NCBI GenBank assembly: GCA_016800925.1
Contig: JABCPU010000291.1
Span: forward strand, 1 to 64,000
Direction: 5' to 3'
From: Suillus spraguei
Taxonomy: Eukaryota > Basidiomycota > Agaricomycetes > Boletales > Suillaceae
Length of the DNA stretch: 64,000 bases
The notes beneath the pieces were generated by a model. It saw only the letters and a list, made by a program, of their open reading frames with translations. It did no database searches and had not been told where the DNA came from. Of this stretch, positions 1 through 10,664 are shown in pieces (the stretch's first letter is position 1; each line of letters starts with the position of its first letter). A program made the position numbers and the translations under genes.

Positions 1-345
1 CTATGGATCTTAGGGGAGGTGTTAACTACTAAAGAGGAGTAGGTCCGGATATGGTGTAGAGGTAGTATAGACTACTCCAGACAAGGTCTGGAATAGAAAC
101 AGACAGGATAAGACTACCAAAGGTAGAGTTGGAGGTGAATTGGATGAGAGACAGGAAACGGACAAAGTCCAAAAAGGATATAGGACATAGGATCAAAACT
201 CCGGCCTAGGGAATGATCCCATAGGTCTGAGTCGGAAGCTTACAAGGGCCAGAGCCCAAGTGCGAGAATGGAAACAGATTTATATAGACATGGTAACAAG
301 ATACAGAAGTCAAAGGAATATACAGAAGTGGGAAAGCAATGATCA
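1..345 (-). repeat. Gypsy LTR/leader segment, inverted relative to 4464-4810
   Basis: The first about 345 bases are a close reverse complement of 4464-4810, so the two form an inverted repeat around the retroelement nest. The right-hand copy continues leftwards into a stretch with a TATA-like box (TATATAAAC near 4430), which suggests an LTR promoter and leader. Window position 1 is inside the repeat, so its left limit is unknown. The assignment to a gypsy-type element is inferred from the pol fragment that follows directly at 339. Confidence 0.6.
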
Positions 346-499
346 GATGGAAAATTCATCCCACTTTCCATGCTTCCGTCTTATCGTCCTATAGCGAAAC
401 AGATGTACACAGCCTGAACTTCCCTAAACCACCACCTGATATTATTGAAGAAGAAGAAGAATACAAAGTAGAAGCAATTCTTTCCCACAAAGGAACCGG
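339..499 (+). pseudogene. Ty3/gypsy pol C-terminal fragment
   Basis: The reading frame encodes the segment that follows the integrase core in Ty3/gypsy polyproteins of fungi: a conserved HPTFHASVL stretch, then a proline-rich PPPDI motif, an acidic run and VEAILSHKG, which leads into the chromodomain-like tail. Everything upstream (integrase, RNase H, reverse transcriptase) is missing. Downstream the frame runs into an unrelated LTR that begins with TGTAAAGATA at 500, so the fragment was probably cut by that insertion. It is a non-functional relic. Family level is well supported by the motif order; the exact clade is not. Confidence 0.65.
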
Positions 500-1900
500 T
501 GTAAAGATACAACCTAGCTTGGGCTGTAGATAAACCACTGCCTAAACTAGTATGTTAGTCTTGTGCTCCGTCTAGTCTGCTTCACTTGTAAGAACAAGAG
601 TGTTCGACCCTAAAGGGGGATGCCTATTTAGTATGGTCAAGTTCGAGTCTAACTTACTTGCGAAACAAGCGTCCAAGTCAGCTATAAGTTGCCGCGGTCA
701 GCGATGATACCGCCGGAACTAGCGTCATGCGTAGCGGTGCTACCATCATCGAGATAAAGTCAGTAACAGTTGCATCTAGCGAGCGATGTCGAGTGGTGGT
801 CTCAGCGGTAGCGGTAAGGTTGCGAGCGGTGCAAAGAAACAGTAAAGAAGTCCGTGGTACTTTCAGCGGTAAAGTAGCGGAGCATGAGAAGTTCAGTCAA
901 AAGTAAGAATCAAAAGTCCAGCGGTATGCCGGCGGTAATGGAGAACGAGCGTGATGTATTAACGAGCGATAAGGGAACTTTAAAGACTATGTCCACTACT
1001 GGGTTGATCCAGAGCTAGACAATAATCCTGACCTATAGTGTTACAATCATATGTGCCCCTATTTGTTCTCTCTTTGCTCCCTTAACTTGTATATCATGTC
1101 ACATGACTCTGACTCATATGCTCAACACGTCTGTACTATAGTTGCCTTCCTTATTTGGATACGCACTTACTTTCTCACGTCTCTCTTGGTCCGTGCGCAC
1201 ATATTGGTCTATTTAAGCATGTTGTACTTGTAGTAGATTCTTTACTTTAATCTTACTGGGTTTTACCTGGAACTTCCTTCGCTTAGGTCTCCAACCTAAG
1301 TCGTCCTTGAATTGTCTCTAAGTCTAAGCACTCCTTAGCCTTAGTCTCTATTCTCATAGAACCTCTTAGACTTGTCTTTGAGGCCGAACCCTTGATCGTA
1401 CTCGGAACGCGTTCCTTGTACTTTCACCTTGTCCATTTCTGGACATTGTAGAACTTCCCAGCAGACCGACTGTGTCTTTGCACTGTCGCTGGTGATGCCA
1501 CCCCAGTCGTAACATATAGTACATGCAATGGGGTAAAATCAGGTGCTGTATCGTGCAGGGTACACGGTGCTTATATCCTAATTCATGTGTACTCGGAATA
1601 CTCTAGGCAAGATCAGTAGCGCTGGAGTGTAGTAACCACCGTAAGTAAACATAGTGCAGGGCGCTGCGGCACGAGGCAACATGTAATAACGCTTGCCATG
1701 GAATCAGTGATAAGGAACAGAAAACAAACTACGCACCAAATGGAGCTATGCGGATGCGGCAAGGACATGGAAGGACATTGGTTCGTGGAATGAGGTGCAG
1801 CAGTCGGTATGGTGTGCGGTAAGCATGGGATGCTGCCGGTACTGCTAAACGGGGTAAGACGGCCATGGGCAAGTGGTAACTCCTGTAGACGTGAGATGAG
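500..1900 (-). repeat. LTR family B, copy 1, interrupted by a solo LTR
   Basis: The sequence starting TGTAAAGATA at 500 recurs at 55580 and 56558 (same orientation) and reversed at about 62588-62922. Similarity to the 55580 copy continues on both sides of an unrelated 476-base LTR at 1039-1514: the part near 850 matches about 56050, and the part near 1720 (AACTACGCACCAA) matches about 56365. So copy 1 is one long LTR, roughly 0.9 kb without the insert, split by a later insertion. Orientation is inferred from the fourth copy, where the CTTTACA end is followed by a primer-binding site and gag. The right limit, near 1900, is approximate. Confidence 0.55.
1039..1514 (+). repeat. Solo LTR, family A (476 bp)
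   Basis: The element begins TGTTAC and ends GTAACA, giving the short terminal inverted repeat typical of LTRs. It is flanked on both sides by the 5-base word TATAG (1034-1038 and 1515-1519), which fits a target-site duplication. It aligns along its full 476 bases with 3638-4113. Most differences between the two that I could see are transitions. The flanking LTR of family B continues past it, so this is read as a solo LTR and not as the 5' LTR of the downstream gag element. Confidence 0.7.
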
Positions 1901-1984
1901 TGTCAAAATATGGGGTTTTAAGCCCAGCGCCAATATGTTCGTTACACCGGCATTCGCCGATGCTATCTTGTTTCCTGGAAAGGA

Positions 1985-3600
1985 TATTCATCAGGAGATA
2001 ACGAGTGGCTCCCAGAAAAGAACTTGAAGAACTCTGCTCGAATCCTGAATGCTTATAAGAAGCAACACTCCCTCTGATTATTCTTCAGTCAATCAAATCG
2101 CACAAGCACTTGATCAACTAACACCTTTCAAAATGTCCTTTCCCACTGCATACATCACCCCCGTCACTATTGCCAACAATGACTCTGATTCTGACACAGA
2201 AAACTATGGAACCCTTGCCACTGAAATCGACAACACCTCCTATATTGAAGCTGCCCTTCTATGCGAAGGACACGCTCTCGAAATTGAGAGAATCCTTACC
2301 AAAAGAGGTGCCTTCCCAGCTTTACTTCTCATCAACATCATCCGCACCGCCGCCCTCATCGAAACTACCATCAATGAAACTACAGAAATCACGTATCGCC
2401 AGCACATCTTACATCTACAGAAACGCATTTGCTCTTATGCTATGCTGTTGCTTCCCCGTTCTTTTAAGAGTGATGTTGAAGAAGCGATTCACATCGTGGC
2501 CAAACACTGAGCAGGTGTTGCTTGACCTCCCTCTCCGCAAAGAAATACGGATCCACTTCCAGTCCCTTCACCCCCTCCTTCGTGCATTTATTCTAATATC
2601 AATGCCTTTGCTGGCTTATATACTGCTGTCCAGGAGATTGGACAGCTCACCAACGCAGTCGTCGAAACTATCCAGCAATCAGTTGCTGAAACAAGAACAG
2701 CTAGAAATTTAGTCGAAGAAGCTATTGTTGATCTACAGCAAACTCAAATGAACCTCGCTTCCCCACGAACTCCATCCCCCATTGAGCGACCAACTTCATC
2801 GCCCCCTGTCATAGTCTCCCACAATCACCCCGCATGGTTGTACGAACCTTGTACGGACAAGCAGTGTGAAGCTGCAAAAATATTAGGAGTTCCTGTCGCT
2901 GAGTTGGTGGCACTCGGTCCTCGACTTCGCAACCTCCATATTCATCCTCCCATGTCCATCCCAGCATCATTTGGTCCAATGGACCCTGTCTCACCAGTCT
3001 TAGTAAAGGACTTCGGCATAACATCCCCTTCCTCCTCTGATGAACTCCTTGTGGTTGCTGAATGAACAACTGCTCCTGATCTCTCAATGTCGGCATACAC
3101 TCTTACCACTAAACAGCAGGCGCAGCTCAGATGCAACAATGCCTTTGCTTTAAGTCATATGGCACAACGGAAGGGAAAGAAATGCGCCAGATCCACTAGT
3201 CCCAAACCCATTATTTTGCCATCGCCACTACACATGTCTACCTCCAACACTGATGAAAATATGAAATGTCGATTCTGTGGTATCATAGGACATCGGCAAA
3301 AGAATTGCCCCGAATACCAGTGCCAAATTTGTCTGTGACACGCCCCTACCCGTCTATCTATCTACTGCCCTCAGTGTCTTGGAGATCCCCCATTTACGCT
3401 TACTTGGAAGGACGATGGATTTTACGATGCACTTCGTAGGTGGGAACAGTATCTTATTAATTGTCGATGAAGAAAGGCAGGTCAATGAGCGAGGACTATA
3501 GCAGAAGAAGAAGCGGCTTATATGCTAGGTGGAAGTGCTGCTGATGAAGACATTGCTAACTATGACGACTATGATCCCGTCTATGACGCCAATAGCGATA
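1985..3600 (+). pseudogene. Decayed gag gene of an LTR element with zinc knuckle
   Basis: Several frames in the same direction make up a broken gag-like gene. The best-kept parts are 2049-2510, 2585-3065 and 3087-3338. The last ends in a CCHC zinc knuckle (CRFCGIIGHRQKNC, spacing C-x2-C-x4-H-x4-C) followed by a second Cys cluster that crosses a stop codon. An acidic tail runs to about 3602, just before a purine run and the LTR at 3638. No reverse transcriptase, RNase H or integrase lies between gag and LTR, so the element was either gag-only (non-autonomous) or has lost pol. Stops and frame changes show that it is inactive. Confidence 0.55.
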
Positions 3601-3624
3601 TATGAAAGTCGGTGACTTTCCATG

Positions 3625-3637
3625 TAACAGGGGGTAA
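3625..3637 (+). other. Candidate polypurine tract
   Basis: A short purine run (AACAGGGGGTAA) lies immediately upstream of the TGTTAC start of the LTR at 3638. This is where plus-strand priming occurs in LTR retroelements and marks 3638-4113 as a 3' LTR. The assignment rests on position and composition only. Confidence 0.45.
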
Positions 3638-4113
3638 TGTTACAGTCGTATGTGCCCCTATTCATTCTCTCTTCGTTCCTTTTACTTGTATACTACATAA
3701 CGTGACTCTGACTCATATGCTCAACGCATCTGTACTATAGTTGCCTTCCTTCTTTGGATACGCACTTACGTTTTCACATCTCTCTTGGTCCGTGCGCACA
3801 TATTGACCTATTTAAGCACGTTGTATTGCGATTGTATACTTTACTTTAATCTTACTGGGTTTTACCTGGAACATCCTTCACTTAGGTCTCCAACCTAAGT
3901 CGTCTTGAATTGTCTCTAAGTCTAAGCACTCCTTAGCCTTAGTCTCTATTCTCATAGAACCTCTTAGACTTGTCTTTGAGGCTGAACCCTTGATAGTACT
4001 CGGAACACGTTCCTTGTACCTTCACCTTGTCCTCTTCTGGACATTGTAGAACTTCCCAGCAGACCGTCTGTGTCTTTTCACTGTCGCTGGTGATGCCACC
4101 CCAGTTCGTAACA
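3638..4113 (+). repeat. 3' LTR, family A (476 bp)
   Basis: It starts TGTTAC, ends GTAACA and has the same length as the solo LTR at 1039-1514, with which it aligns throughout. It follows a candidate polypurine tract and the gag relic, so it is read as that element's 3' LTR. The 5 bases after it (CTTGT) match no flank upstream, so no target-site duplication for a complete element can be shown. Confidence 0.65.
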
Positions 4114-5413
4114 CTTGTCCACCCATCTGATCTGATCCATATCCAACCCAGTCCATATCCGATCCATGTCCATATCCGATCCGTGTCTATATCCAATCTG
4201 AGTTCATATCCAAACTATTCCCGCACACCTGTGCATTACCCTGTTTAGTATATATCTGTGTCCCCAGCTCTCGGTTATCTCTGCCTCTGTCTTGATAAGT
4301 TATTTTGTACAAGTTTTATCTCCGAGTTCATAGCCTTATGTTCTGTTGTACTTACTAATGTGTTTCTGCATGCTTCAGACATAGCCCTCGTACTATGCTT
4401 ACTTACCTTCCAGCATGCTACCTACAGTATATAAACTTGTAGTACAACTCCAGCAGACCTCAGTCTAATCATTGCTTTCCTACTTCTGCATATTCCTCTG
4501 ACTTCTGTATCTTGTTACTATGTCTATATAAATCTGTTTCCATTCTCACACTTGGGCTCTGGCCCTTGTAAGCTTCCAACTCAGACCTATGGGATCACTC
4601 CCTAGGCCGGAGCTTTGATCCTATGACCTATATCCTTTTCGGACTTTATCCGTTTCCTGTCTCTCATCTGTTTCACCTCCAACTCTACCTTTGGTAGTCT
4701 TATCCTGTCTGTTTCTATTCCGGACCTTGTCTGGAGTAGTCTATACTATCTCTACACCATATCTGGACCTACTCCTCTCTAGTAGTCAACACCTCCCCTA
4801 AGATCCATAGAGTTACGCTTGTCCAATCATCCGATCATCCGCTCTTCCGCTCTTCTGCTCTTCTGCTCTTCCGCTCTTCCGCTCTTCCACTCTTCCGCTC
4901 TTCCGCTCTTCTGCTCTTCCGCTCTTCCACTCTTCCGCTCTTCCGCTCTTCCACTCTTCCACTCTTCCGAGCTCCGGACCTTCAGACCTCTGGTCCTCCG
5001 GATCTATCCTACCCTATCCTCTGACATCTATGGATTATCTTTCCCTCCAGAGCTCTGCTCCTATCCTGCCCTGGACTTTGTCCAGGAGTCCATCTTTTAT
5101 CCATTCTACTTGAAACTTGTTCCAGTAGTCTTACCACTACTCCCTACCATCTGGAAATAGTTCCGGCGCATTTCCACACTCATCCAGAAGTCCTTCAGAG
5201 CTCTATTGAGCTATCCTGTCCTAAGAGTTCATCTGGACTCTGTCCGGACTTCACCATAACTCCCCTTTGGACTTCATCTGAAATTAAGGGCACATACTCG
5301 GGTAAGGGGCACAGCATACGAGCTGAGGCCAAGCCCCTTTGACTTTCTGACCCTCTGGTACAACCCCATGTAGAGCCAGGACTTCTTAGTAGCCCAGTTT
5401 TGCATGGTCGTAA
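4114..5413 (+). repeat. Second gypsy-type LTR/leader region
   Basis: Between the family A LTR and the hAT relic lies about 1.3 kb with a TATA-like box (near 4430), the inverted-repeat leader (4464-4810), a period-8 CT-rich array and a segment ending GTCGTAACA at 5413, a plausible LTR end. hAT coding sequence resumes directly after 5413, which suggests that this block was inserted into the hAT element. No open reading frame of recognisable function is present. Confidence 0.4.
4838..4973 (+). repeat. Period-8 tandem array (CTCTTCCG)n
   Basis: About 17 imperfect copies of an 8-base unit CTCTTCYG/CTCTTCCA run without a break. Because 8 is not a multiple of 3, any translation repeats every 24 bases, which explains the long repetitive open frame here; it is not evidence of a protein. 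Confidence 0.8.
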
Positions 5414-5715
5414 CACCAACCATTATATACACTCACCACCAGAACATCCCAATGACTGGATGCTCAAAACCAAACAACTTGCCTTTAGTCCTATCGAAGG
5501 ACAGCATTCAGGTGTGAATATGGCCAACCTGCTTGTGTGCACAATTGACTACTATGGTCTTCGCAAAAAAGTGAGTCTATTTGCTTGTCTACTATGTACA
5601 TGATACTGAGAAACATCATTCAGGTTAGATGGTTTATGTGTGATGATGCAGCCAGCAATGACACATGCCTTACAGTATTCGCCAACACAATCAATGATGC
5701 CAGCGAGGCAGTGTC
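5414..5715 (+). pseudogene. hAT-family transposase fragment
   Basis: Two exons joined across a normal short intron (5571-5623, GTGAGT...CAG) encode a piece of the hAT transposase core: a tryptophan-containing segment, then FSPIEGQHSG, then RWFMCDDAASNDT. The last corresponds to the catalytic-core stretch W-x-x-x-D-x-A-x-x-N-D that is common in basidiomycete hAT elements. The N-terminal half, with the BED zinc finger, is absent to the left, where an LTR ends at 5413. The frame fails after about 5690. It is a relic; the family assignment rests on this one conserved block. Confidence 0.6.
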
Positions 5716-7330
5716 TTGCTACTTAAGGGTCTTATGTAGAACACATATACAGTGACAACACAACTGTACAGGGATAAGACTTCTTGCCAGTCCTTAAGTA
5801 CACAGTCTCCAACTTTTCTACTTCGTGGGAGATAATGTGCTGAGTTCTTGGGTGGGTATCTTTCAACAGTCTTTCTCTTGAAGATCTGCGTGAAAGTGTT
5901 GAGTTTGAGATTTGTAGTAGTGTTGTATAGTAGGTAGGTTTCACCCTAGTAGATTGTGTTTCAACTTTATCGTGTTCTCTGAGTGCATGTCTCCCCTTCC
6001 ATTGAAAGAGAGAGTCTTTAGATCTGTATACATAAAGCTTAGTCTGAGAGCTGTTAGATATTATATAGTCAACCCCTGTAAGGTAGTATATAATGTAGAG
6101 TAGATATAGATTTCTTAGTCTTACTAGATTGCCTGCACTTTGATTCTTGCGAAATTTCACATGGTAGTAGACAAGAGGTTCAAGTGGGAAGTTGTTATTA
6201 CAGGTGAAAATGGGCTCCTTATATACCTTTTGAAGGCCCTGCTTACTAAGCATGATTCTACACATAGATTGGTAAGAAACCTTCCTATTTAGTGTGTTGA
6301 GTCAGCTTATTTTACTAAGTACATTATAAATACAGTGAATTCTTACAAAGCATGACAAAAGGCTGTTGAGTCATCTCAGGGATTGGTCATGCAAAAGCTG
6401 ACAAACCAAGCCTTTTGGGTGAGCTTGCTCATTTTTTTACTAAGTGCATTACAAATAAAGTTCAAATCTTACAAAGATCTTACAAAGCATGATAAATCAT
6501 GACAAAACATGATGGGTCAAGTCTGAAAGTCTTATAAATTATCAATTTTGAGGATAGAAAGTTCTGGAATCAAATGAAAGGGGATAGAATATGAAGGAAC
6601 TAAATCAAAGTACAAAAATATAAGAGACAATCAAAGTGTGAGCAAAATAATAGGGTAACTTAAAGATATAGTATGGACTATTGGATCTTTCCTATCACTC
6701 CTTTTTATCTTAGCTTGGTATGAATCTTGATGAAGATGTTGAGGATGTCAAAGTAATATAGCATTGGTTTAGTTCATTCAACTTTTGTACCTAGCTACAT
6801 TTAAACATTTTTGATATTGTTTTTGGGTCCAGTTCTCATTCAAACCTCTGCTGAACTGGAACCAGACCATTATTGGACTAAACCAATGGTCCAGTCCATG
6901 GTTCAGCTTATTGAGAGAACTGAACCAGACTTTTCCATCACTACTGCACAATGCTTCTTAGTGACATTCTTCTTGGGCAGCATGGACAGCACATAGAATC
7001 GGTACTGGCCAAAGTATATAAAGCAAAGAGAGATAATTACTATATATATTTGTACCTTTAAGGCATGTTAGCAAGAATCTATAAAGTATGGGAGAAAGGT
7101 GGGAAAGTAGCTTGCTAGCTCACATGGCTTTCGCTTGCACTGCTAAGGAACACTTAGCTCACTTATTTCACTTAACACCTTTTTGGAAATTTCTTGCATG
7201 GTTTTTTTCAAGTGCCAATTCAATACACTGTTGTCCCATTGTGTGATTGTGTGATTTGGTCACGTGCAGCGCCACATGGGTTGAAATTTGCCACAGGTTG
7301 TCTGAAGCTGGGGTAAAACAAAATTATTAG
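5716..7330. other. AT-rich repeat-derived region without a gene
   Basis: No recognisable coding gene. On the minus strand near 6200 there is a TATA-like box (GTATATAAGG) with pyrimidine-rich sequence running down to about 5720, which could be a solo LTR promoter, but no matching ends or duplication were found. Around 6830-6930 words of the type GGTCCAGT/GAACCAGAC recur in both orientations, as in a small palindromic repeat. Confidence 0.3.
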
Positions 7331-7640
7331 GATGGAACCAGGCCAGGGAGCCAAAAGGGAGTGTTCAGCCAAAAGTGAAAGCAAAAAGGAGGGGAAAGGA
7401 GTGGAAAGCAAAAAAGAAGGGCAAGCAAAAAAGGAGTGTTCACCCCTTTTTGGCTTGCCCTCCTTTTTGCTTTCCACTCCTTTCCCCTCTTTTTTGCCTT
7501 CACTTTTGGCTGAACACTCCCTTTGGCTCCCTGTGCCAAGGGCAAAACCAAATTATTAGGATGTGGCCTGAGGTCAGGGAGCCAAAAAGGAGTGCTTCGC
7601 ACTCCTTTTTGGCTTCCTGTGCCGAAGGCACAATGGGTAG
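7305..7640. repeat. Pair of fold-back (hairpin) elements
   Basis: Two tandem units each start with AAATTATTAGGATG (7321 and 7551), then CAGGGAGCCAAAA, then a hairpin, and end in CCTGTGCC. In the first unit the hairpin spans 7344-7533 with arms of about 94 bases that are nearly perfect complements and only a few loop bases. In the second it spans 7575-7619 with a perfect 15-bp stem of AGCCAAAAAGGAGTG and a TTCG-type loop. The purine-rich arms give long open frames on both strands (Lys/Gly-rich or Phe/Ser-rich), which are artefacts of the repeat. Confidence 0.75.
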
Positions 7641-8415
7641 TGGACTCATGGGAAGGAAATGGACTTGCAAATATTCCAAACTTGAGGTCATGTGATTGTG
7701 GGCACAATCCAGAACGTGGTTCTGTTTTTTTTTCATCTGTTTCATCTGTTTCTCATCGTTTGGCCATGACTTGTTTTCACATGCACTGTGTGCAATGAAT
7801 ATGAGTATAAATTGTTATTTGGCAGCCAATCCCTTGAGGCCTGGATAATGAACATTAAATATTGAATATGCTCGAAGGACCTTCAAGTCAAACAATGCTA
7901 GCATATTTGAGGTCACAACTCAGTCATCGCACCTTTGTTAAGAATTGCCATACTGCTCTCGATTTGTTGACCAGTGCGAAAGACACTTTCCATCAGAAAA
8001 CCTTACATTCTGATGTGATGCAGTACCAACATTACACAGATCAAGTACATAGCTATACATTGCCAGGTGATTCACAGCACAGATAACAAAAAATGTGGAG
8101 GCTGAACAACCCAAATACCATCACAATATATTACCTGTATGGACCATCCTGGACAAATGCATCATGATGTTCCACTGGAACGTGGGTTACGGAATAACTA
8201 TAAGACAGGCGAGGATAGCTTGCGTGCACATGCCAGTCATAGTGTGGTCCCTTGGAGGTCATGCATGCATCCAGAGAAGTAAAAGGCAGGTGTCAAATTC
8301 CATTTTGGTCACAGCTCTAAGTAGTAATGCAGAGTGAAGAGAAGGATGACTTGGAGACAAGTAATGTCCATGCAGCCTTCAAATCTGCATGCTGCTTTGC
8401 GTCTGTACTTCAGAG
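7640..8415. other. Intergenic region, no gene recognised
   Basis: No open frame here shows a motif, a splice pattern or a codon pattern that I recognise. The stretch is the 3' flank of the aspartic peptidase gene. Confidence 0.4.
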
Positions 8416-9914
8416 TTAGTTGGTAGTGGCATCAGTGAACAAAGTTTTGGCAAGCCCGACGCGGGAGTTGGTGGTATCAAACACAGAGTAGAAGCATTGG
8501 AGGAATGTGAGCCTGTAAATAAAGTTAAGCCCCATCTCAGGGTACGTTCCAATGGCGTTAACGACAAGATATATGCCTTTGCTAGAACCACCAATTTTGG
8601 AGTTGAGGGAATGAGGCCAGATTTGTGCGTTAGGAGTGAGACTGTATGTTTCCTGTGCAAAATGGTGAACAAGGGATATCAGGGCTGACAGAAATGGTGT
8701 ACTGTTCCAATATGGAAATCCAGGTTCTTGAGGGAATTGTATTGGGCAGAGGAAATGGTGAGAAGACCAGTCTCTTCATCCAAAGTAGCGTCAGTTGCAG
8801 ACTTGTACCTGGCGAAGGCATCTATAGAATTCTGATTAGGCCATTATTACTCGCTGCACTTTGGATACATACCGGTAGCAATTAAAATAAAGCTGGTGGC
8901 AGTTTGGAAGATACCAGCACTGGATGACAAGATCATCTTGGAGTTGTAGGTGATGCTCCCATCGATACCCCAATAGGACGATGCAGGGCTGGTGGTTGTA
9001 ATAGAACTGAAAAATAACTACTATCAGTCTGGATTGATCTGGTAGGAGCTGGAGTAGCTTACGTGTATGCAATGCTGCCGGTGTACATGGTAGCGTCAGT
9101 TTTACCAAAGGTGAGCTGTCCTTGGGTCTCTGTCTGAGGATTGCTGGGCTGGAAAAAGGCACTGACAATGTTCTGAGAAATGCCTTTTTGCTTATACAGG
9201 TTGTCGGTGACAGTCGGTATGTTCGTTGTCGGAGATGCTGTTAGGGTACCCTCTGTCAAGCCCACAGGCCCGATACCAAGGATACCGTCAAAACCGGTGG
9301 GGATGTTTGACGAAGACACAATTTGAGCAACACCAATCGACTGCTTGTTGATGGAGATCCCACTACCGAGGATGACGGTGTCGAGGTACGCAGCTCCTAT
9401 AGATAATCGTAGGTATTTTATTTTCGACTTATGATATTGGTGTTGTCGTACCAGAAAATGCCCCACCAGGGTAGTCGGCCGACACAGGCTGACCAGTGTT
9501 GACGCTAGTTTCGGTTACCACATACTTGGTGGAAAGGCCGACCCATGTGTTTGAGCTACCGGTGTCAACAACCAGGTTGTCTTCAATAATATATCAACAG
9601 CCGCATATTTTCTCCTAGTCAGTGTTGAACTTACAGGTTGTGGGGGGGCTACCAATGGCAACTGCTGTAATGAAGACTACACTGTGACTGTTTAAATCAA
9701 ATATATCTCTACGAGCAAGGCCGCGGGTGCTGGGATTTCTAATAAGGGCCGCCGCGCGAGCTTGATCATGCTGCAAGAGGTTGACAGTATCATTGGAAAA
9801 GTGTAGCCTCCCAACAATAGAGAGGGTGATGGGGGAATTGCGAATTTCAACGGGCGAACCCGTGATTGACAAAGCCAGGAGGAGAAGCGTCAAAAAGGAT
9901 GCAGCGGGGAACAT
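8416..9914 (-). CDS. Secreted pepsin-like aspartic peptidase (A1), second active-site Asp missing
   Basis: Six exons, 5' to 3' on the minus strand: 9914-9635, 9580-9452, 9396-9063, 9006-8873, 8821-8703 and 8652-8416, coding for 410 residues with phases that fit throughout. It starts with a signal peptide (MFPAASFLTLLLLALSITGS), then a propeptide, then the first active-site motif DTGSS with Asp at about residue 99. The C-terminus ends in the usual FDTTNSRVGLAKT form. Where the second active-site motif should be (normally hydrophobic-D-T-G-T) the protein reads GIFQTATS, with Gln at about 282. A1 peptidases need both Asp residues, so this copy is probably an inactive pseudoenzyme or an early pseudogene, though the frame is fully open. 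A paralogue with the same exon plan lies at 52529-54059. Confidence 0.85.
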
Positions 9915-9953
9915 GGCTCACTGGAAAATAATGTCATACTCAGTCACGGTAGT

Positions 9954-9965
9954 CCATTATATATG
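9954..9965 (-). promoter_or_regulatory. TATA box of the aspartic peptidase gene
   Basis: On the minus strand CATATATAATGG lies about 40-50 bases upstream of the start codon at 9914. The paralogue has CTATATAATGG at the corresponding place, and further upstream similarity exists between the two (near 10060-10083 and 54200-54212), so the duplication included the promoter. Confidence 0.55.
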
Positions 9966-10231
9966 TGCTAGCGAACGGGTGGCAAAGTTGGGCACGTTAG
10001 CCACGTATAAAACTATCCCCCCTCGAAAAAGCGATGACAAAATATGTAGTTGCTGTCCGAGTCAATATGAGTGCAAGGATTCGACTTCCAGATAAAACGT
10101 GGAAATAGTTTTGCTTTCGATCCCAGGTGGCAGGAATTTACAATTAGCCTGTTTGATTACCCATGGTTCATTGGCTTGCGCTACGTTTACTTCCAAAGAT
10201 ATGCCCTCATGGTAGAACGTCAGTGCCAAGG

Positions 10232-10664
10232 TTACTGTAGCAAGTGCTGCAAGCGATCGAGTTGCTGAACTGGCGTTATTTGCCAACTCAGTAGCTTCAG
10301 GTGGCCATCTTCGAGTGGATGACGCATGAATTTGGCCAGCGGCAGCTTGTATAAAATCACAATCGGGACGTCGCCATTATCGAAGTCCAAGTTATATAGG
10401 TATGCTTCGCGCGTGGTAAGGACTTCACTTGAGAATCCTCTTTCATTCTCTGCGCTCACCCTCATTTGCGCGTCGCTCAAAATTTTCGTCCATTTCTCCA
10501 ACGTGCAATCTTGTCATACAGGCTGACACTATAGAGGTCCCGTCGTTAGGAAACTCTTTATCTAAAGTCAGGAGCGAGGCAAGAGGAGCAAATGATGGAG
10601 CACCCAACGTTGATGAACTGGAAGGCAAAGAGACAACCTGAGCGGCAGCAATTGTGATTGCCAC
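10232..10664 (-). other. Possible decayed or uncharacterised coding stretch
   Basis: Two overlapping minus-strand frames (10664-10443 and 10501-10232) are open without an obvious repeat, and the second has a balanced composition with a DFDNGDVP stretch. I recognise no family and see no convincing exon plan. It may be a gene fragment upstream of the peptidase, or chance. Confidence 0.2.

Noticed and set aside
1515..1545. Primer-binding site after the LTR at 1039-1514 (TGGGGTAAAATC)
   Set aside because: This LTR is better explained as a solo insertion, and the sequence after it continues the host LTR.
1809..2027. Possible start of the gag gene near 1809
   Set aside because: The frame does not join the later gag blocks and overlaps the end of the family B LTR.
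4819..5160. 113-codon Ser/Leu/Phe-rich frame
   Set aside because: It is the period-8 CTCTTCCG array read in one frame.
5732..6265. 177-codon minus-strand frame
   Set aside because: No motif, no splice support, and sequence that looks like an LTR promoter and leader.
7220..7707. Long open frames on both strands (Lys/Gly-rich and Phe/Ser-rich)
   Set aside because: They are translations of the purine-rich hairpin arms; the same sequence is read on both strands.
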